Shown here in pieces: positions 8,381 through 16,108 of a stretch of 64,000 nt of DNA (position 1 is its first letter; each line of letters begins with the position of its first letter). The DNA is taken from NCBI GenBank assembly GCA_007115975.1, contig SKJJ01000040.1, positions 1-64,000 of the forward strand, written 5' to 3'. The translations under genes and the position numbers were made by a program. The stretch comes from Chitinispirillum sp. Lineage in GTDB: Bacteria > Fibrobacterota > Chitinivibrionia > Chitinivibrionales > Chitinispirillaceae. The notes under the pieces are model-generated. The model ran no database searches, was not told the DNA's origin, and worked only from the letters and a program-made list of their open reading frames with translations.

Positions 8381-9607
8381 ATGTTACCAAAAATTGCACC
8401 CGTAAGATACTTAACCATTATGGCTATTAAACGATCCTTAAAAAACCAGCTGTTCCTAATCAAACACAATACCGGGACAAAGCTTGCATTTTTATTTGGC
8501 TGCATACTGTTATTAAGCTCACTTGTCATATATGCAGTTGAAAGAAGCAGCAACGATCGCTATCAATCCATCTTTGACAGTATCTGGTGGACCATTGTCA
8601 CCATTTCAACTGTCGGTTACGGCGATATCTCTCCGACTACAACCACCGGGAAAATACTGGCAATTTTTATTATTTTTCTCGGTGTTGCAATGATGGGTAC
8701 CATAACCGGACGTATAGCAACATCACTTATGGAGCGCCAAATGAAAGAAGAGAAGGGCCTGCTTAGCTACGAGGGATTAAAGGGACATTTTATCATTTGC
8801 GGATGGAAACGTGAAATGCACCTTGTAATCCAAAGAATTCTGGATAATGACAACCTCCTGTATCCTTCGGAAATAATCCTGCTCAATCAGGCATCAAGCG
8901 AAGAGATAAATCAAATAAGGAGTGACCCGCTCTTAAAGGGTCTAAAATATGTACATGGTGATTTCATCGAGGAAACGGATCTTGTTCGCGCAGGAATAAG
9001 GAACGCAAAGCGCGTACTTATACTCGCAGACTATCATAGTGAAGGCGATATCCAGCAAATAGATTCAAGAACAGTTATGGCTGTTATGACCGTTAAAAAC
9101 CTCAACAAAAAAGCGTTCGTTTGCGCCGAATTACTTGACACCAAATATGCGAAATATCTGAAACTGTCCCATTGCGACGAGATCCTTTTATCAAGAGAGT
9201 TCTCCAGGCGCATGCTGGCCTCAGCCTCTCTTTCCGACGGAACTTCACATGTGATTATGGCCCTGCTCTCCAAGAGCTGTGACTGCAATATAACCACAGT
9301 AAAACTGCCGGATTCCTCAACGGACCTAACATTTGGTGCAATAAAGCAACAATACGGAGAGAATGGAAAAAACCTGATCATAGGGTTGCTCGAAAATACC
9401 GGAAACATTATTTCGCGGAAAAGCGAGGCGCTTCGGGAGACTCAGAAAAATCCTGACATAGCCCAAATACTGAGCGGATTACAAAGTATAAAATCTCTTG
9501 AAGCCAACAGCCCTCTAATTAATCCGCCCGATAACTATGTGATAAAAAAATTCACCCGCGCAATAATGATAAAAGGCTCAACCAAAATTCAGGACCACAA
9601 CACATGA
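8381..9607 (+). CDS. Potassium channel with RCK (TrkA-N/TrkA-C) domain
   Basis: Two-transmembrane K+ channel of the Kch/MthK type. The outer helix is at about residues 34-53, the selectivity filter TVGYGD at 77-82 and the inner helix at about 91-112. A cytosolic RCK nucleotide-binding domain starts near 131 (GHFIICGWKRE) and extends through about 270, followed by a TrkA-C-like region. The gene ends with an ATGA overlap with a cyclic-nucleotide-binding-domain gene. This suggests a channel whose ligand-binding subunit is a separate polypeptide. The start is uncertain: ATG 8381 leaves a very short leader and ATG 8420 has no visible ribosome-binding site. Confidence 0.88.
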   Translation: MLPKIAPVRYLTIMAIKRSLKNQLFLIKHNTGTKLAFLFGCILLLSSLVIYAVERSSNDRYQSIFDSIWWTIVTISTVGYGDISPTTTTGKILAIFIIFLGVAMMGTITGRIATSLMERQMKEEKGLLSYEGLKGHFIICGWKREMHLVIQRILDNDNLLYPSEIILLNQASSEEINQIRSDPLLKGLKYVHGDFIEETDLVRAGIRNAKRVLILADYHSEGDIQQIDSRTVMAVMTVKNLNKKAFVCAELLDTKYAKYLKLSHCDEILLSREFSRRMLASASLSDGTSHVIMALLSKSCDCNITTVKLPDSSTDLTFGAIKQQYGENGKNLIIGLLENTGNIISRKSEALRETQKNPDIAQILSGLQSIKSLEANSPLINPPDNYVIKKFTRAIMIKGSTKIQDHNT

Positions 9608-10131
9608 AAAATCTTGCGGGGATCGGTACCGCTGACACAGAAACATTTTGCTCAGTAAGTATCTTTAGAGAGATCAGAGAGGATCAAAATGCCATAAAGA
9701 TATTGTCTGAACTCTTCACCATTCAAACCTTTCCATCTGGCAGTGAAGTGATCAAGGAGGGAGAGTATGGGGATTCACTGTTTATTATCAAAACAGGTAC
9801 CGTTGCTATAATCCGAAAAACCCGCCATGGTGATCCGTATACGGTAACCGAACTTAATGCGGACATGAACGCATTTTTCGGGGAAGTTGCATTGATTGAC
9901 CATGAAAAGAGATCTGCTACAGTACGCTGCACCACGGATTGTTCATTTTATGTCCTTACCCGGGATAAGTTTTTGGAGCTGGGAAACAACTATCCCGTCA
10001 TAGGTCTGGCAATAACCCGTGAGCTTGCTGCAATAATCTGTCAAAAACTAAGAAGAGCAAATGATGATGTTGTGATACTCTTTGATGCCCTTGTTGACGA
10101 GGTCGCACAGAGCGGCGGATTAAACCTGTAA
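9604..10131 (+). CDS. Cyclic-nucleotide-binding domain protein (possible channel partner)
   Basis: Stand-alone CAP_ED-type domain (about residues 32-145). The phosphate-binding cassette reads FFGEVALIDHEKRSATV (91-107) and retains the Gly-Glu and the Arg that contact cyclic nucleotide phosphate in family members, so ligand binding looks possible. No helix-turn-helix follows, so it is unlikely to be a CRP-type transcription factor. It overlaps the channel gene by four bases, implying translational coupling. A role in gating or regulating that channel is inferred from this arrangement. Confidence 0.85.
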   Translation: MKNLAGIGTADTETFCSVSIFREIREDQNAIKILSELFTIQTFPSGSEVIKEGEYGDSLFIIKTGTVAIIRKTRHGDPYTVTELNADMNAFFGEVALIDHEKRSATVRCTTDCSFYVLTRDKFLELGNNYPVIGLAITRELAAIICQKLRRANDDVVILFDALVDEVAQSGGLNL

Positions 10132-10156
10132 AAAAATCAACAGTCAGCCCCTGCCA

Positions 10157-10372
10157 TCACTGCGCGGCCACAACACACGCTGATGCAAAAACCGCAACAA
10201 GCTCCCCTTTATCATCCTCCAGATGATAGATCTGGTTTTCCCAGAAATGGTTTGAATAGATATTGCTCTCAAACAGCGAAGAGCATGTGCCTATTACCCT
10301 GTATTTTTTACCTTCAGTGATTGAGGCGAAATTTACAATCCCTGGATCGACACAAACATGCAGTGAATTCAT
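10157..10372 (-). CDS. Small conserved-type hypothetical protein (71 aa)
   Basis: I do not recognise this protein. The ATG at 10372 has an ideal ribosome-binding site AGGAGG four bases upstream, which fixes the start and excludes a longer reading frame that overlaps the upstream gene. The product is 71 aa, without signal peptide or membrane segment, with a beta-rich look and a C-terminal LVAVFASACVVAA stretch. It lies 16 bases downstream of another small gene on the same strand and probably shares its transcript. Confidence 0.6.
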   Translation of the reverse strand: MNSLHVCVDPGIVNFASITEGKKYRVIGTCSSLFESNIYSNHFWENQIYHLEDDKGELVAVFASACVVAAQ

Positions 10373-10388
10373 GAGACCTCCTGATGGC

Positions 10389-10601
10389 TTAGATTTTGAC
10401 CTCTTTTCCCTGCCAGCTTTGTGATCTGTTATCACGCACCAGTATGTAGTGCCTTGCATTATCCGCAAACACCTTGAAATAGGTACACCCCGCACTGTAC
10501 CACCGGTCCTCAATTTCCAAAATCTCTAGAGAGAGCGTCTCCTCTATCCAGAAACGCACCGGATACTCCTCTTCAGGCCTGCCGTTTGTCTGTACTAACA
10601 A
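10389..10601 (-). CDS. Small hypothetical protein, DUF6504-like
   Basis: Seventy-residue soluble protein beginning at a TTG (10601) with AGGG about six bases upstream. The pattern RPEEEYPVRFWIEE...LEILEIEDRWYSAG...YFKVFADNARHYILVRD resembles small one-domain proteins that bacteria encode as DUF6504-like: a strand-rich unit with a conserved Trp and a final ligand-like RDNRSQSW. The assignment is by eye only. It is followed 16 bases later by the 71-aa gene. No function is claimed. Confidence 0.55.
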   Translation of the reverse strand: MLVQTNGRPEEEYPVRFWIEETLSLEILEIEDRWYSAGCTYFKVFADNARHYILVRDNRSQSWQGKEVKI

Positions 10602-10974
10602 AAATTTCCCTGAAGCCTCCCCGAGCAGTTCTTACAGAAAGGATCACCTGAGGACTGGACCCTGCGCCTGTAACCAACTCGCAAATAGTTCTGGTTCAGA
10701 ACTTCTCGATATTAGCCCGACAACCTGTTGCCACTGCACCCGACAACCTGTTGCCACTGCACCCGACAACCAGCCCCTGGCTTTCGCTGAAGTTACGGGT
10801 ATTGGCAATTGCCACCCGACCTCCGCAGGTGGAAGCTGATCATTTTTCTAAATACCGTTACGATGGATACCAGATACAACAACCTGGGGCGCCACTTCTG
10901 GGTGTCTTGGCCACACTCTACAACCGTGCAGAAACGGGAACAGGACCATTGTGGACAGAGAGCCAATACACTCG
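10602..10974. other. Intergenic region with tandem repeat
   Basis: This 373-base gap between the BON-domain gene and the small-protein pair holds the 23-bp tandem repeat at 10717-10771. I see no other supportable gene; the open frames here lack ribosome-binding sites and family resemblance. Confidence 0.5.
10717..10771. repeat. 23-bp tandem repeat, about 2.4 copies
   Basis: Two identical adjacent 23-base units (10717-10739 and 10740-10762, beginning ccgacaacctgttgcc) are followed by a 9-base partial third unit (10763-10771). Perfect identity suggests recent duplication. It lies in non-coding DNA. Confidence 0.9.
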
Positions 10975-11649
10975 TCAGGCCGCCTTATACCCCTCATCTA
11001 AAAGATTCACCAAGTCCCTTACGCCTTTGGTAAATTTTACTATTCTTAACACCTCCTGAATTTGATTTCTGCCATCGAGTTTCCCTGCCACCGAAACAAC
11101 CCCCCTTTCAACCTGCAGCTCGATTCTCTGCGAATCTATATATTCACTTCTCTCCATAGCCGCTATAATTGATTGAGCGACCTCTTTATCGCTGTATTCT
11201 TTTGACGGAACCACCGCCAGCTCGTTTTTCACCTTCACAACCCCGCGCATCCTATAAACAATCTCCTGGGCCCGGATCTTTTTCCAGTACCCGTCAACCG
11301 TACCCCTGAGTGTGACGTTACCATCAAAAACATCCACATCAATTTCTGAAGCGGGAATATTTGGGTTCCAGAGAAAGCGGTTTAAAATCGAGGCCTTCAG
11401 CTCCCGTTTTTCCGGTTTTTTGACTCCTGCAGGATAGACTATTGTAGTTTGATTGTCTACTTCCCTTACCCCGGGAACCATCAAGGCATCAGCCTCAGCA
11501 ACCTGTCTTGCAGCAAAAGAGCTTACCTCGCCTTTTAGAATAACCCTTCCGGCCTCAACAGCGACCTCAATTTTTGAATTTCCCAACCGGCCGTCCCATG
11601 AGAGCTGATCCTGCACCACCCGCTCAATCTCCCTATCAGTGTATGCCAT
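10975..11649 (-). CDS. Triple BON-domain protein
   Basis: Cytosolic-looking 224-aa protein without a signal peptide, made of three BON domains at about residues 5-72, 80-147 and 152-218. Each carries the typical Gly-containing core: VEAGRVILKGEVSSF, VFDGNVTLRGTVDGY and VERGVVSVAGKLDGR. BON domains are usually associated with phospholipid interaction or stress (OsmY, Kbp). A cytosolic form with several domains suggests ligand or ion binding rather than an outer-membrane role, but the function is unknown. It lies 21 bases downstream of the DHOD-like gene and may be co-transcribed. Confidence 0.85.
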   Translation of the reverse strand: MAYTDREIERVVQDQLSWDGRLGNSKIEVAVEAGRVILKGEVSSFAARQVAEADALMVPGVREVDNQTTIVYPAGVKKPEKRELKASILNRFLWNPNIPASEIDVDVFDGNVTLRGTVDGYWKKIRAQEIVYRMRGVVKVKNELAVVPSKEYSDKEVAQSIIAAMERSEYIDSQRIELQVERGVVSVAGKLDGRNQIQEVLRIVKFTKGVRDLVNLLDEGYKAA

Positions 11650-11670
11650 CTCTACTCCTTTTTACTCTTT

Positions 11671-12657
11671 TTAATACTCTACAAATGACCCCAATACCCT
11701 GAGATAATTAATCCTTTGCTGCGATTTGAGGTGCTGAGAAGAGATGGTGGGCAGTATACCCTTCAATTGGCCAAATGACGAATACCCATGGTATTCAAGC
11801 CAACGCTCAAGCCCTGCGATTACTTCCGTGACATACCCGGTTCCCCTGCGCAATATCGCTGAAGTCATCATTACTCCATCAGCACCCGCAACGATGCATT
11901 TAACCACATCCTCTGAGGAATGCACTCCACCGGTAACAGCCATATCAATCTTCACCTTTTCACGCAAAACCCCCAACCAATGGAGCCGCACCCCCAGCTC
12001 CCCAGAAGTACTTAACCTGATGCGTGGCAGAAACTCAAAGGTGCGCAAATCGATATCAGGCTGATACAGCCTGTTAAACAGCACTACCGCATCAACCCCA
12101 CACTCCTCTATTCGCGCCACCACATTGGGGATGGAGGAAAAGAAGCAGTCTATTTTAACTGCCAGAGGCAACGTGACACTCCTTCTGACCTCCCTGATAA
12201 GGTCAAAAAGTCTGTTTTCAACAGCTGCGCAGGGTACGGAAAGATCCTCTGCGATATCGTAAATATTAAGTTCCAAAGCATCGGCTCCGCACCGCTGCAC
12301 CTCCTTTGCACACTCCACCCACCCACCGGTTGTCACCCCGTTGATGCTTGCTATAACCGGTATTGCAACCGCACTTTTTGTCTTTTGCAAATGTGAAAGA
12401 TAGTGATCGGCGCCAAACCCATACAATCCAAAATCGGGCAGGTAGGTGAGATATTCCGCCTCTCCGTTTGTAACCGTGGACTGACTGCAGTGAGCACTTA
12501 TCTCAATCTGCTCCTCAAAAAGAGAGTGAAGCACCAAAGCGGCACCACCGGAATCTTCAAACCTTTTTATATTATCCATTGATGTCCATAAGGGGGAGGA
12601 AGACCCGATAAGAGGATTTTTCAGATTTAAACCCATATAACTTGTTGAAATATTCAT
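11671..12657 (-). CDS. Dihydroorotate dehydrogenase-like flavoprotein
   Basis: FMN-binding TIM-barrel of the dihydroorotate dehydrogenase-like group (about 328 aa). The N-terminal TSYMGLNLKNPLIGSSSPL is typical, as are the central VIASINGVTTGGW and ALELNIYDIAED stretches. A C-terminal phosphate-binding region reads VTGGVHSSEDVVKCIVAGADGVMM. It resembles the paralogous group annotated as DHOD-like rather than true PyrD, and the neighbours are not pyrimidine genes, so I would not name it pyrD. The ATG at 12657 is preferred over a GTG at 12672 because an AGAGGTGG ribosome-binding sequence overlaps the latter. Confidence 0.83.
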   Translation of the reverse strand: MNISTSYMGLNLKNPLIGSSSPLWTSMDNIKRFEDSGGAALVLHSLFEEQIEISAHCSQSTVTNGEAEYLTYLPDFGLYGFGADHYLSHLQKTKSAVAIPVIASINGVTTGGWVECAKEVQRCGADALELNIYDIAEDLSVPCAAVENRLFDLIREVRRSVTLPLAVKIDCFFSSIPNVVARIEECGVDAVVLFNRLYQPDIDLRTFEFLPRIRLSTSGELGVRLHWLGVLREKVKIDMAVTGGVHSSEDVVKCIVAGADGVMMTSAILRRGTGYVTEVIAGLERWLEYHGYSSFGQLKGILPTISSQHLKSQQRINYLRVLGSFVEY

Positions 12658-12775
12658 CTGAATTGTTCCCACCTCTGGAGTACTGATGAAAAATCATTTT
12701 CCTTTGCCCCTGCCGAAAAAAAGAGCAATAATTCTACCATGAAGGGAACTTTTAACTCTTGCCCTGTTTTTACCA

Positions 12776-13255
12776 TCAAAATGGACGCAGCCCCCTCATG
12801 AAATTGTCATACCCAGACTGAGCAGTAAGCGGAACGGTTATCTTCGCAAGTGGCCCCGCTTTTGACACCCCCCACAGTGTGCCTGAAGGGACATCCCGAG
12901 AAACCACTGTGCCGGCCTGAATAACCGCCCCCCTTCCAATGGTAACTTTAGGCAAAATCACACAATGTGGACCAATAAATACATCATCCTCTATTATTAC
13001 CGGCCCGGCAGATTCAGAGGTGCGCCTTGGCCCCCAGTAAAAGTGCGATACGATTGTAGTATTAAGCCCGATTGTACAGTTATTTCCAATCGAAATGACC
13101 TCTGGATGAAGTTCATCAATATAGACATACTGACTGATCCATACATTTTTCCCCATCTTTACCCCGCGCAACCGGTGTAACCATGGCCGCACAGTCCCCC
13201 CCCCAGGAGCAATATGTGCCACCCTTCTCAAAACTCTCTGCAAAACAGTATCCAT
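12776..13255 (-). CDS. Hexapeptide-repeat acyltransferase (LbH family)
   Basis: Putative sugar O-acetyltransferase of the WcaF/maltose-acetyltransferase type (159 aa). Left-handed beta-helix repeats are seen in IGNNCTIGLNTTIVSH and in IEDDVFIGPHCVILPKVTIGRGAVIQAGTVV. The family-typical ending VPSGTLWGVSKAGPLAKI follows. The His in IVSH lies where family members place the catalytic base. It is 166 bases downstream of ubiX, separated by a repeat fragment. Its likely role is decorating a surface glycan. Confidence 0.85.
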   Translation of the reverse strand: MDTVLQRVLRRVAHIAPGGGTVRPWLHRLRGVKMGKNVWISQYVYIDELHPEVISIGNNCTIGLNTTIVSHFYWGPRRTSESAGPVIIEDDVFIGPHCVILPKVTIGRGAVIQAGTVVSRDVPSGTLWGVSKAGPLAKITVPLTAQSGYDNFMRGLRPF

Positions 13256-13382
13256 AAATCCCCATAATCAGTTATTCAGGTACCAGAAGATCAGAGGACA
13301 GAGAGCAGAGAGCAACCGTTGAGTATCCCTCTGAACTCTGCACTCGACATATGTACCACTTTTCATTGTCCAATAGGGGTGA

Positions 13383-13455
13383 AGATGAGAACCCTTCGAT
13401 CCCGTCCGGGCGAAACTCACTTCAACCCTGTTCAGTACAGGGTGAACGTAGAGCT
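13383..13455 (+). repeat. Repeat family A fragment overlapping the ubiX 3' end
   Basis: The blocks gaacccttcga, ctcacttc and ctgttcagtacagggtga match the distal half of the repeat at 27775-27908 in order and orientation, without the hairpin module. The fragment supplies the last codons and stop of ubiX and borders a run of ten C. Confidence 0.5.
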
Positions 13456-14024
13456 GCTCTTCCCCCCCCCCACCGTCTGAGACAATCACACTCCATCCCC
13501 AACAGATCAAGCAGTTTTGCTGCAGTCTGATCCACAATATCCTGCACGGTCCCGGGCTGAGAATAGAAGTCCGGAACCGGCGGACAAATTACTGCCCCCG
13601 ACTCTGAAGCCTGCAGCATAAGCTTCAGATGCCCATGGTGAAAAGGTGTCTCCCTGATGCAGATCATAAGACTTCTCCTCTGTTTTAGACTCACATCCGC
13701 TGCCCTGCTTATAAGAGTAGAGGAGTGTGAATTGGCAACTGCTGAAAGCGTCTTGACCGAACAGGGCACAATTACCATACCGTCAGTCTGAAATGATCCG
13801 CTTGCAATCGGTGCAGTAATATCTGTATCGGAGTATGAAGCATAAGCCATAGCCTCAACCTCCCCGATATTAACGCAAGTTTCAAGCCGTATGACCCTCT
13901 TTGCGGCTTCACTTATAACCAGATGAACCTCTGCGTCCAAGGCTTGTAAAAGCCTCAAAAGACGAATACCATAAATAACACCCGATGCCCCGGTAATCCC
14001 TACAACAACCCTCTTTTTGTTCAT
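13422..14024 (-). CDS. ubiX: Flavin prenyltransferase UbiX
   Basis: Makes prenylated FMN, the cofactor of UbiD-family decarboxylases, from reduced FMN and dimethylallyl phosphate. The N-terminal GITGASGVIYG nucleotide-binding loop is at residues 9-19. The SGSFQTDGMVIVPCSVKTLSAVA segment and the RETPFHHGHLKLMLQASESGAVICPP region are both canonical. The last dozen residues (RAALRSPCTEQG) follow a G10 run and derive from a dispersed-repeat fragment, so the C-terminus looks recently altered; the catalytic core is intact. It lies in the same gene run as a UbiD homologue, two genes upstream. Confidence 0.92.
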   Translation of the reverse strand: MNKKRVVVGITGASGVIYGIRLLRLLQALDAEVHLVISEAAKRVIRLETCVNIGEVEAMAYASYSDTDITAPIASGSFQTDGMVIVPCSVKTLSAVANSHSSTLISRAADVSLKQRRSLMICIRETPFHHGHLKLMLQASESGAVICPPVPDFYSQPGTVQDIVDQTAAKLLDLLGMECDCLRRWGGGRAALRSPCTEQG

Positions 14025-14041
14025 GCCGGTTCTGCGCCTTT

Positions 14042-15025
14042 TTAATATTCAAATTGTAAAAACAGATTTCTCCTGTATCCATCCACACAGGCGACCCATT
14101 GGTCATTACCGATTTGGTGAGCATCAATATGATGCATACCCCTGCGGTTCCAGGAGTACTCCCCGGGACTTAAGACAGGATTTTTTTCCCAGGGAAGCTC
14201 AACATAATCCTCTCTTGTTAACTCGACGATCTCAAAGGCATTAAGCTTCCTGCCATAGGTTGGCTTGCAATCCTGCGCCAGCCAGAAAAGGCCATTTCCC
14301 AATAATGGTACTCTTCCGCCAGGCCGTGCTCTCGATGCATCATCTGTAACGATTGGACTCGACGGATGCTCGGTCCAGCTTCCCTTGAGGCTGTCGGCAA
14401 AGAAAAGACGGGTGTTGTCATGGGTGTAGGGGGATGAGTTTGCAATTATCCACCAGGTTTCACCGTGCTCAAATAGGACATGGTCCCCAAATTCACCCTC
14501 AATCAGTGTCATCTTGTATTCCCACCCGTAGGGGAATTTATCGGTTCTGTACAGCCTCAACTCCTGCGCCTCTGCACTTTCCGGCACCATGTAATACTCT
14601 CCTCTGTAGAGAAACACAAGGGGGTAAGAGAGATGGAAGGGTTCATCCAGCACCACCCTGTCATACTCCCACTGATACCCATCAGTACTAGCCGCCAAAG
14701 CGATATTTCCCTGATTGGTCAAAGAGTTGAGCACCTCAAAGAACATATACCATAACGAGTCCTTTTTAATCATGAAAGGATCAGCCACGAAGTCGGCCTT
14801 GATATCGGTGACATGGGAAGCGGTGAGCACAGGATTAGTAACGCCGGGAGGATCCGACAACTCAAATGGAGAAGAACCGGTATATATCCCTATAGCCCAC
14901 TCATTCATGGTGAAAGTAGAGACTCTCGAGTCGATCTCGTTCTTTATGGGAACAGATATGGCAGCAAAAACTACAAGAGAGAAAAATCCAAGATACAGAA
15001 ACCTGCTTTTTTTTCTCTTTTTCAA
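14042..15025 (-). CDS. GINT1_N / GH43-like five-bladed propeller protein, membrane-anchored
   Basis: Protein of about 327 aa with one N-terminal membrane segment (around residues 10-28) and a five-bladed beta-propeller fold as in GH43/32/68 proteins. It matches the pattern of the N-terminal domain of glucosamine inositolphosphorylceramide transferases: FVADPFMIKKDSLWYMFFEV, YPLVFLYRGEYYMVPESAEA and RLYRTDKFPYGWE. The early Asp-Pro-Phe motif is typical. The job in bacteria is unknown; a role in glycan processing or transfer fits the neighbours. The start is taken as TTG 15025, preceded by a near-ideal GGGGGTGAT ribosome-binding sequence; GTG 15031 is inside that sequence. Confidence 0.75.
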   Translation of the reverse strand: MKKRKKSRFLYLGFFSLVVFAAISVPIKNEIDSRVSTFTMNEWAIGIYTGSSPFELSDPPGVTNPVLTASHVTDIKADFVADPFMIKKDSLWYMFFEVLNSLTNQGNIALAASTDGYQWEYDRVVLDEPFHLSYPLVFLYRGEYYMVPESAEAQELRLYRTDKFPYGWEYKMTLIEGEFGDHVLFEHGETWWIIANSSPYTHDNTRLFFADSLKGSWTEHPSSPIVTDDASRARPGGRVPLLGNGLFWLAQDCKPTYGRKLNAFEIVELTREDYVELPWEKNPVLSPGEYSWNRRGMHHIDAHQIGNDQWVACVDGYRRNLFLQFEY

Positions 15026-15040
15026 AATCACCCCCTATAA

Positions 15041-16084
15041 TCAATGAATCAGTTTTCCTACCCTGCCTGTCATCTGAAAAAATGTGAACATTCTGTTTTT
15101 GAGAAAGAGATTTTGAACCAGATGCCGTGCCCTTGAGCCATGAAAATCGACCAGATTTGCAGCTGAAAGAACAGAGAGCAATTGATGATCCTCCGCCCCT
15201 GGCATCCCAACAGCGGTACCCCTGAACACAGGGTTATTTCGGTGCATTACCGATTTAACTCTGAAAAGAAAAGCCCCGGGATTACTGTTTGTAATTCCAG
15301 AGTAATCCATAAAGGGACCATCCTTTACCCGTACTCCCGGTATCAGTTCACCCTCCAGGACTATCTCAGCCCTTGCCGGCACTTCACTATCTATACTGGT
15401 ACATTTAATAATCTCAAGAGGTTTTTGCATCAGCGCTCCCGCCATACCGTACTCATCGGTTCCGGTTTTAAATGCCGCAGCCCCAGCCATGACCACAAGC
15501 TCACTTGCCCCTATCACCACCGCCATCTCAAGGGGTTTTGAGAGTTTTTCCGCAATAGCCATGTGTGAAGCAAGATGGCTGCGGGGTGAAACACTCACCG
15601 TGGCTGATTTAGAATCGATAATCTGCATTCTGTAGACCCCCACATTGCGCTGCCCCGTATGGTAATTTTTTGTCACATTCACATGCCAGGTCCCGATATA
15701 TCTCCCCCCGTCACTCCTGCTCCACCACGGAACCGCAAAACGGTTGATATCCAAGCTGTTTTGCCGGTAAACATTCTCCTTTAACGGACTATGCCTTATC
15801 AAAACAGGCTCAAGGGGACTAGCGATACGCTCTCTGAGAGTCTTTACAATACGGGCCCCCTTTGTCACCGAACCGATCCCCAGATTAAGAGCCATAAGCT
15901 GCGGTTTTGCCAACCCCCCGGCAAAGACACTCTGAGCGGGGTATCCTTCAATATTAGTAAAGAGCATGGGTAAACCGTTTTTTGTAGCCAGTTCACCCAA
16001 CTCATATCTCCAGTCAACCCTTCTCCGGACAACGGTTAACCAGTTGAGTCTTTTAAGCTCCCCTAAAAAATCCCGAAACTCCAT
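15041..16084 (-). CDS. UbiD-family prenyl-FMN decarboxylase, short form
   Basis: Homologue of UbiD/MqnL-type decarboxylases that use prenylated FMN. The core is visible: VYRMQIID (family Arg), the SPRSHLASHMAIAEKLSKPLEMAVVIGASE region and PARAEIVLEGELIPG with acidic catalytic residues, then GPFMDYSGI. The family usually shows GPFGEYTGY there, so two positions deviate. At 347 aa it is clearly shorter than typical UbiD proteins (about 420-500 aa), with the C-terminal part missing. The neighbouring UbiX gene would supply the cofactor. The substrate is unknown; a quinone-type or specialised aromatic acid is possible. Confidence 0.8.
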   Translation of the reverse strand: MEFRDFLGELKRLNWLTVVRRRVDWRYELGELATKNGLPMLFTNIEGYPAQSVFAGGLAKPQLMALNLGIGSVTKGARIVKTLRERIASPLEPVLIRHSPLKENVYRQNSLDINRFAVPWWSRSDGGRYIGTWHVNVTKNYHTGQRNVGVYRMQIIDSKSATVSVSPRSHLASHMAIAEKLSKPLEMAVVIGASELVVMAGAAAFKTGTDEYGMAGALMQKPLEIIKCTSIDSEVPARAEIVLEGELIPGVRVKDGPFMDYSGITNSNPGAFLFRVKSVMHRNNPVFRGTAVGMPGAEDHQLLSVLSAANLVDFHGSRARHLVQNLFLKNRMFTFFQMTGRVGKLIH

Positions 16085-16108
16085 GCACTTCCTTTCTGCA
16101 GATGTCTG

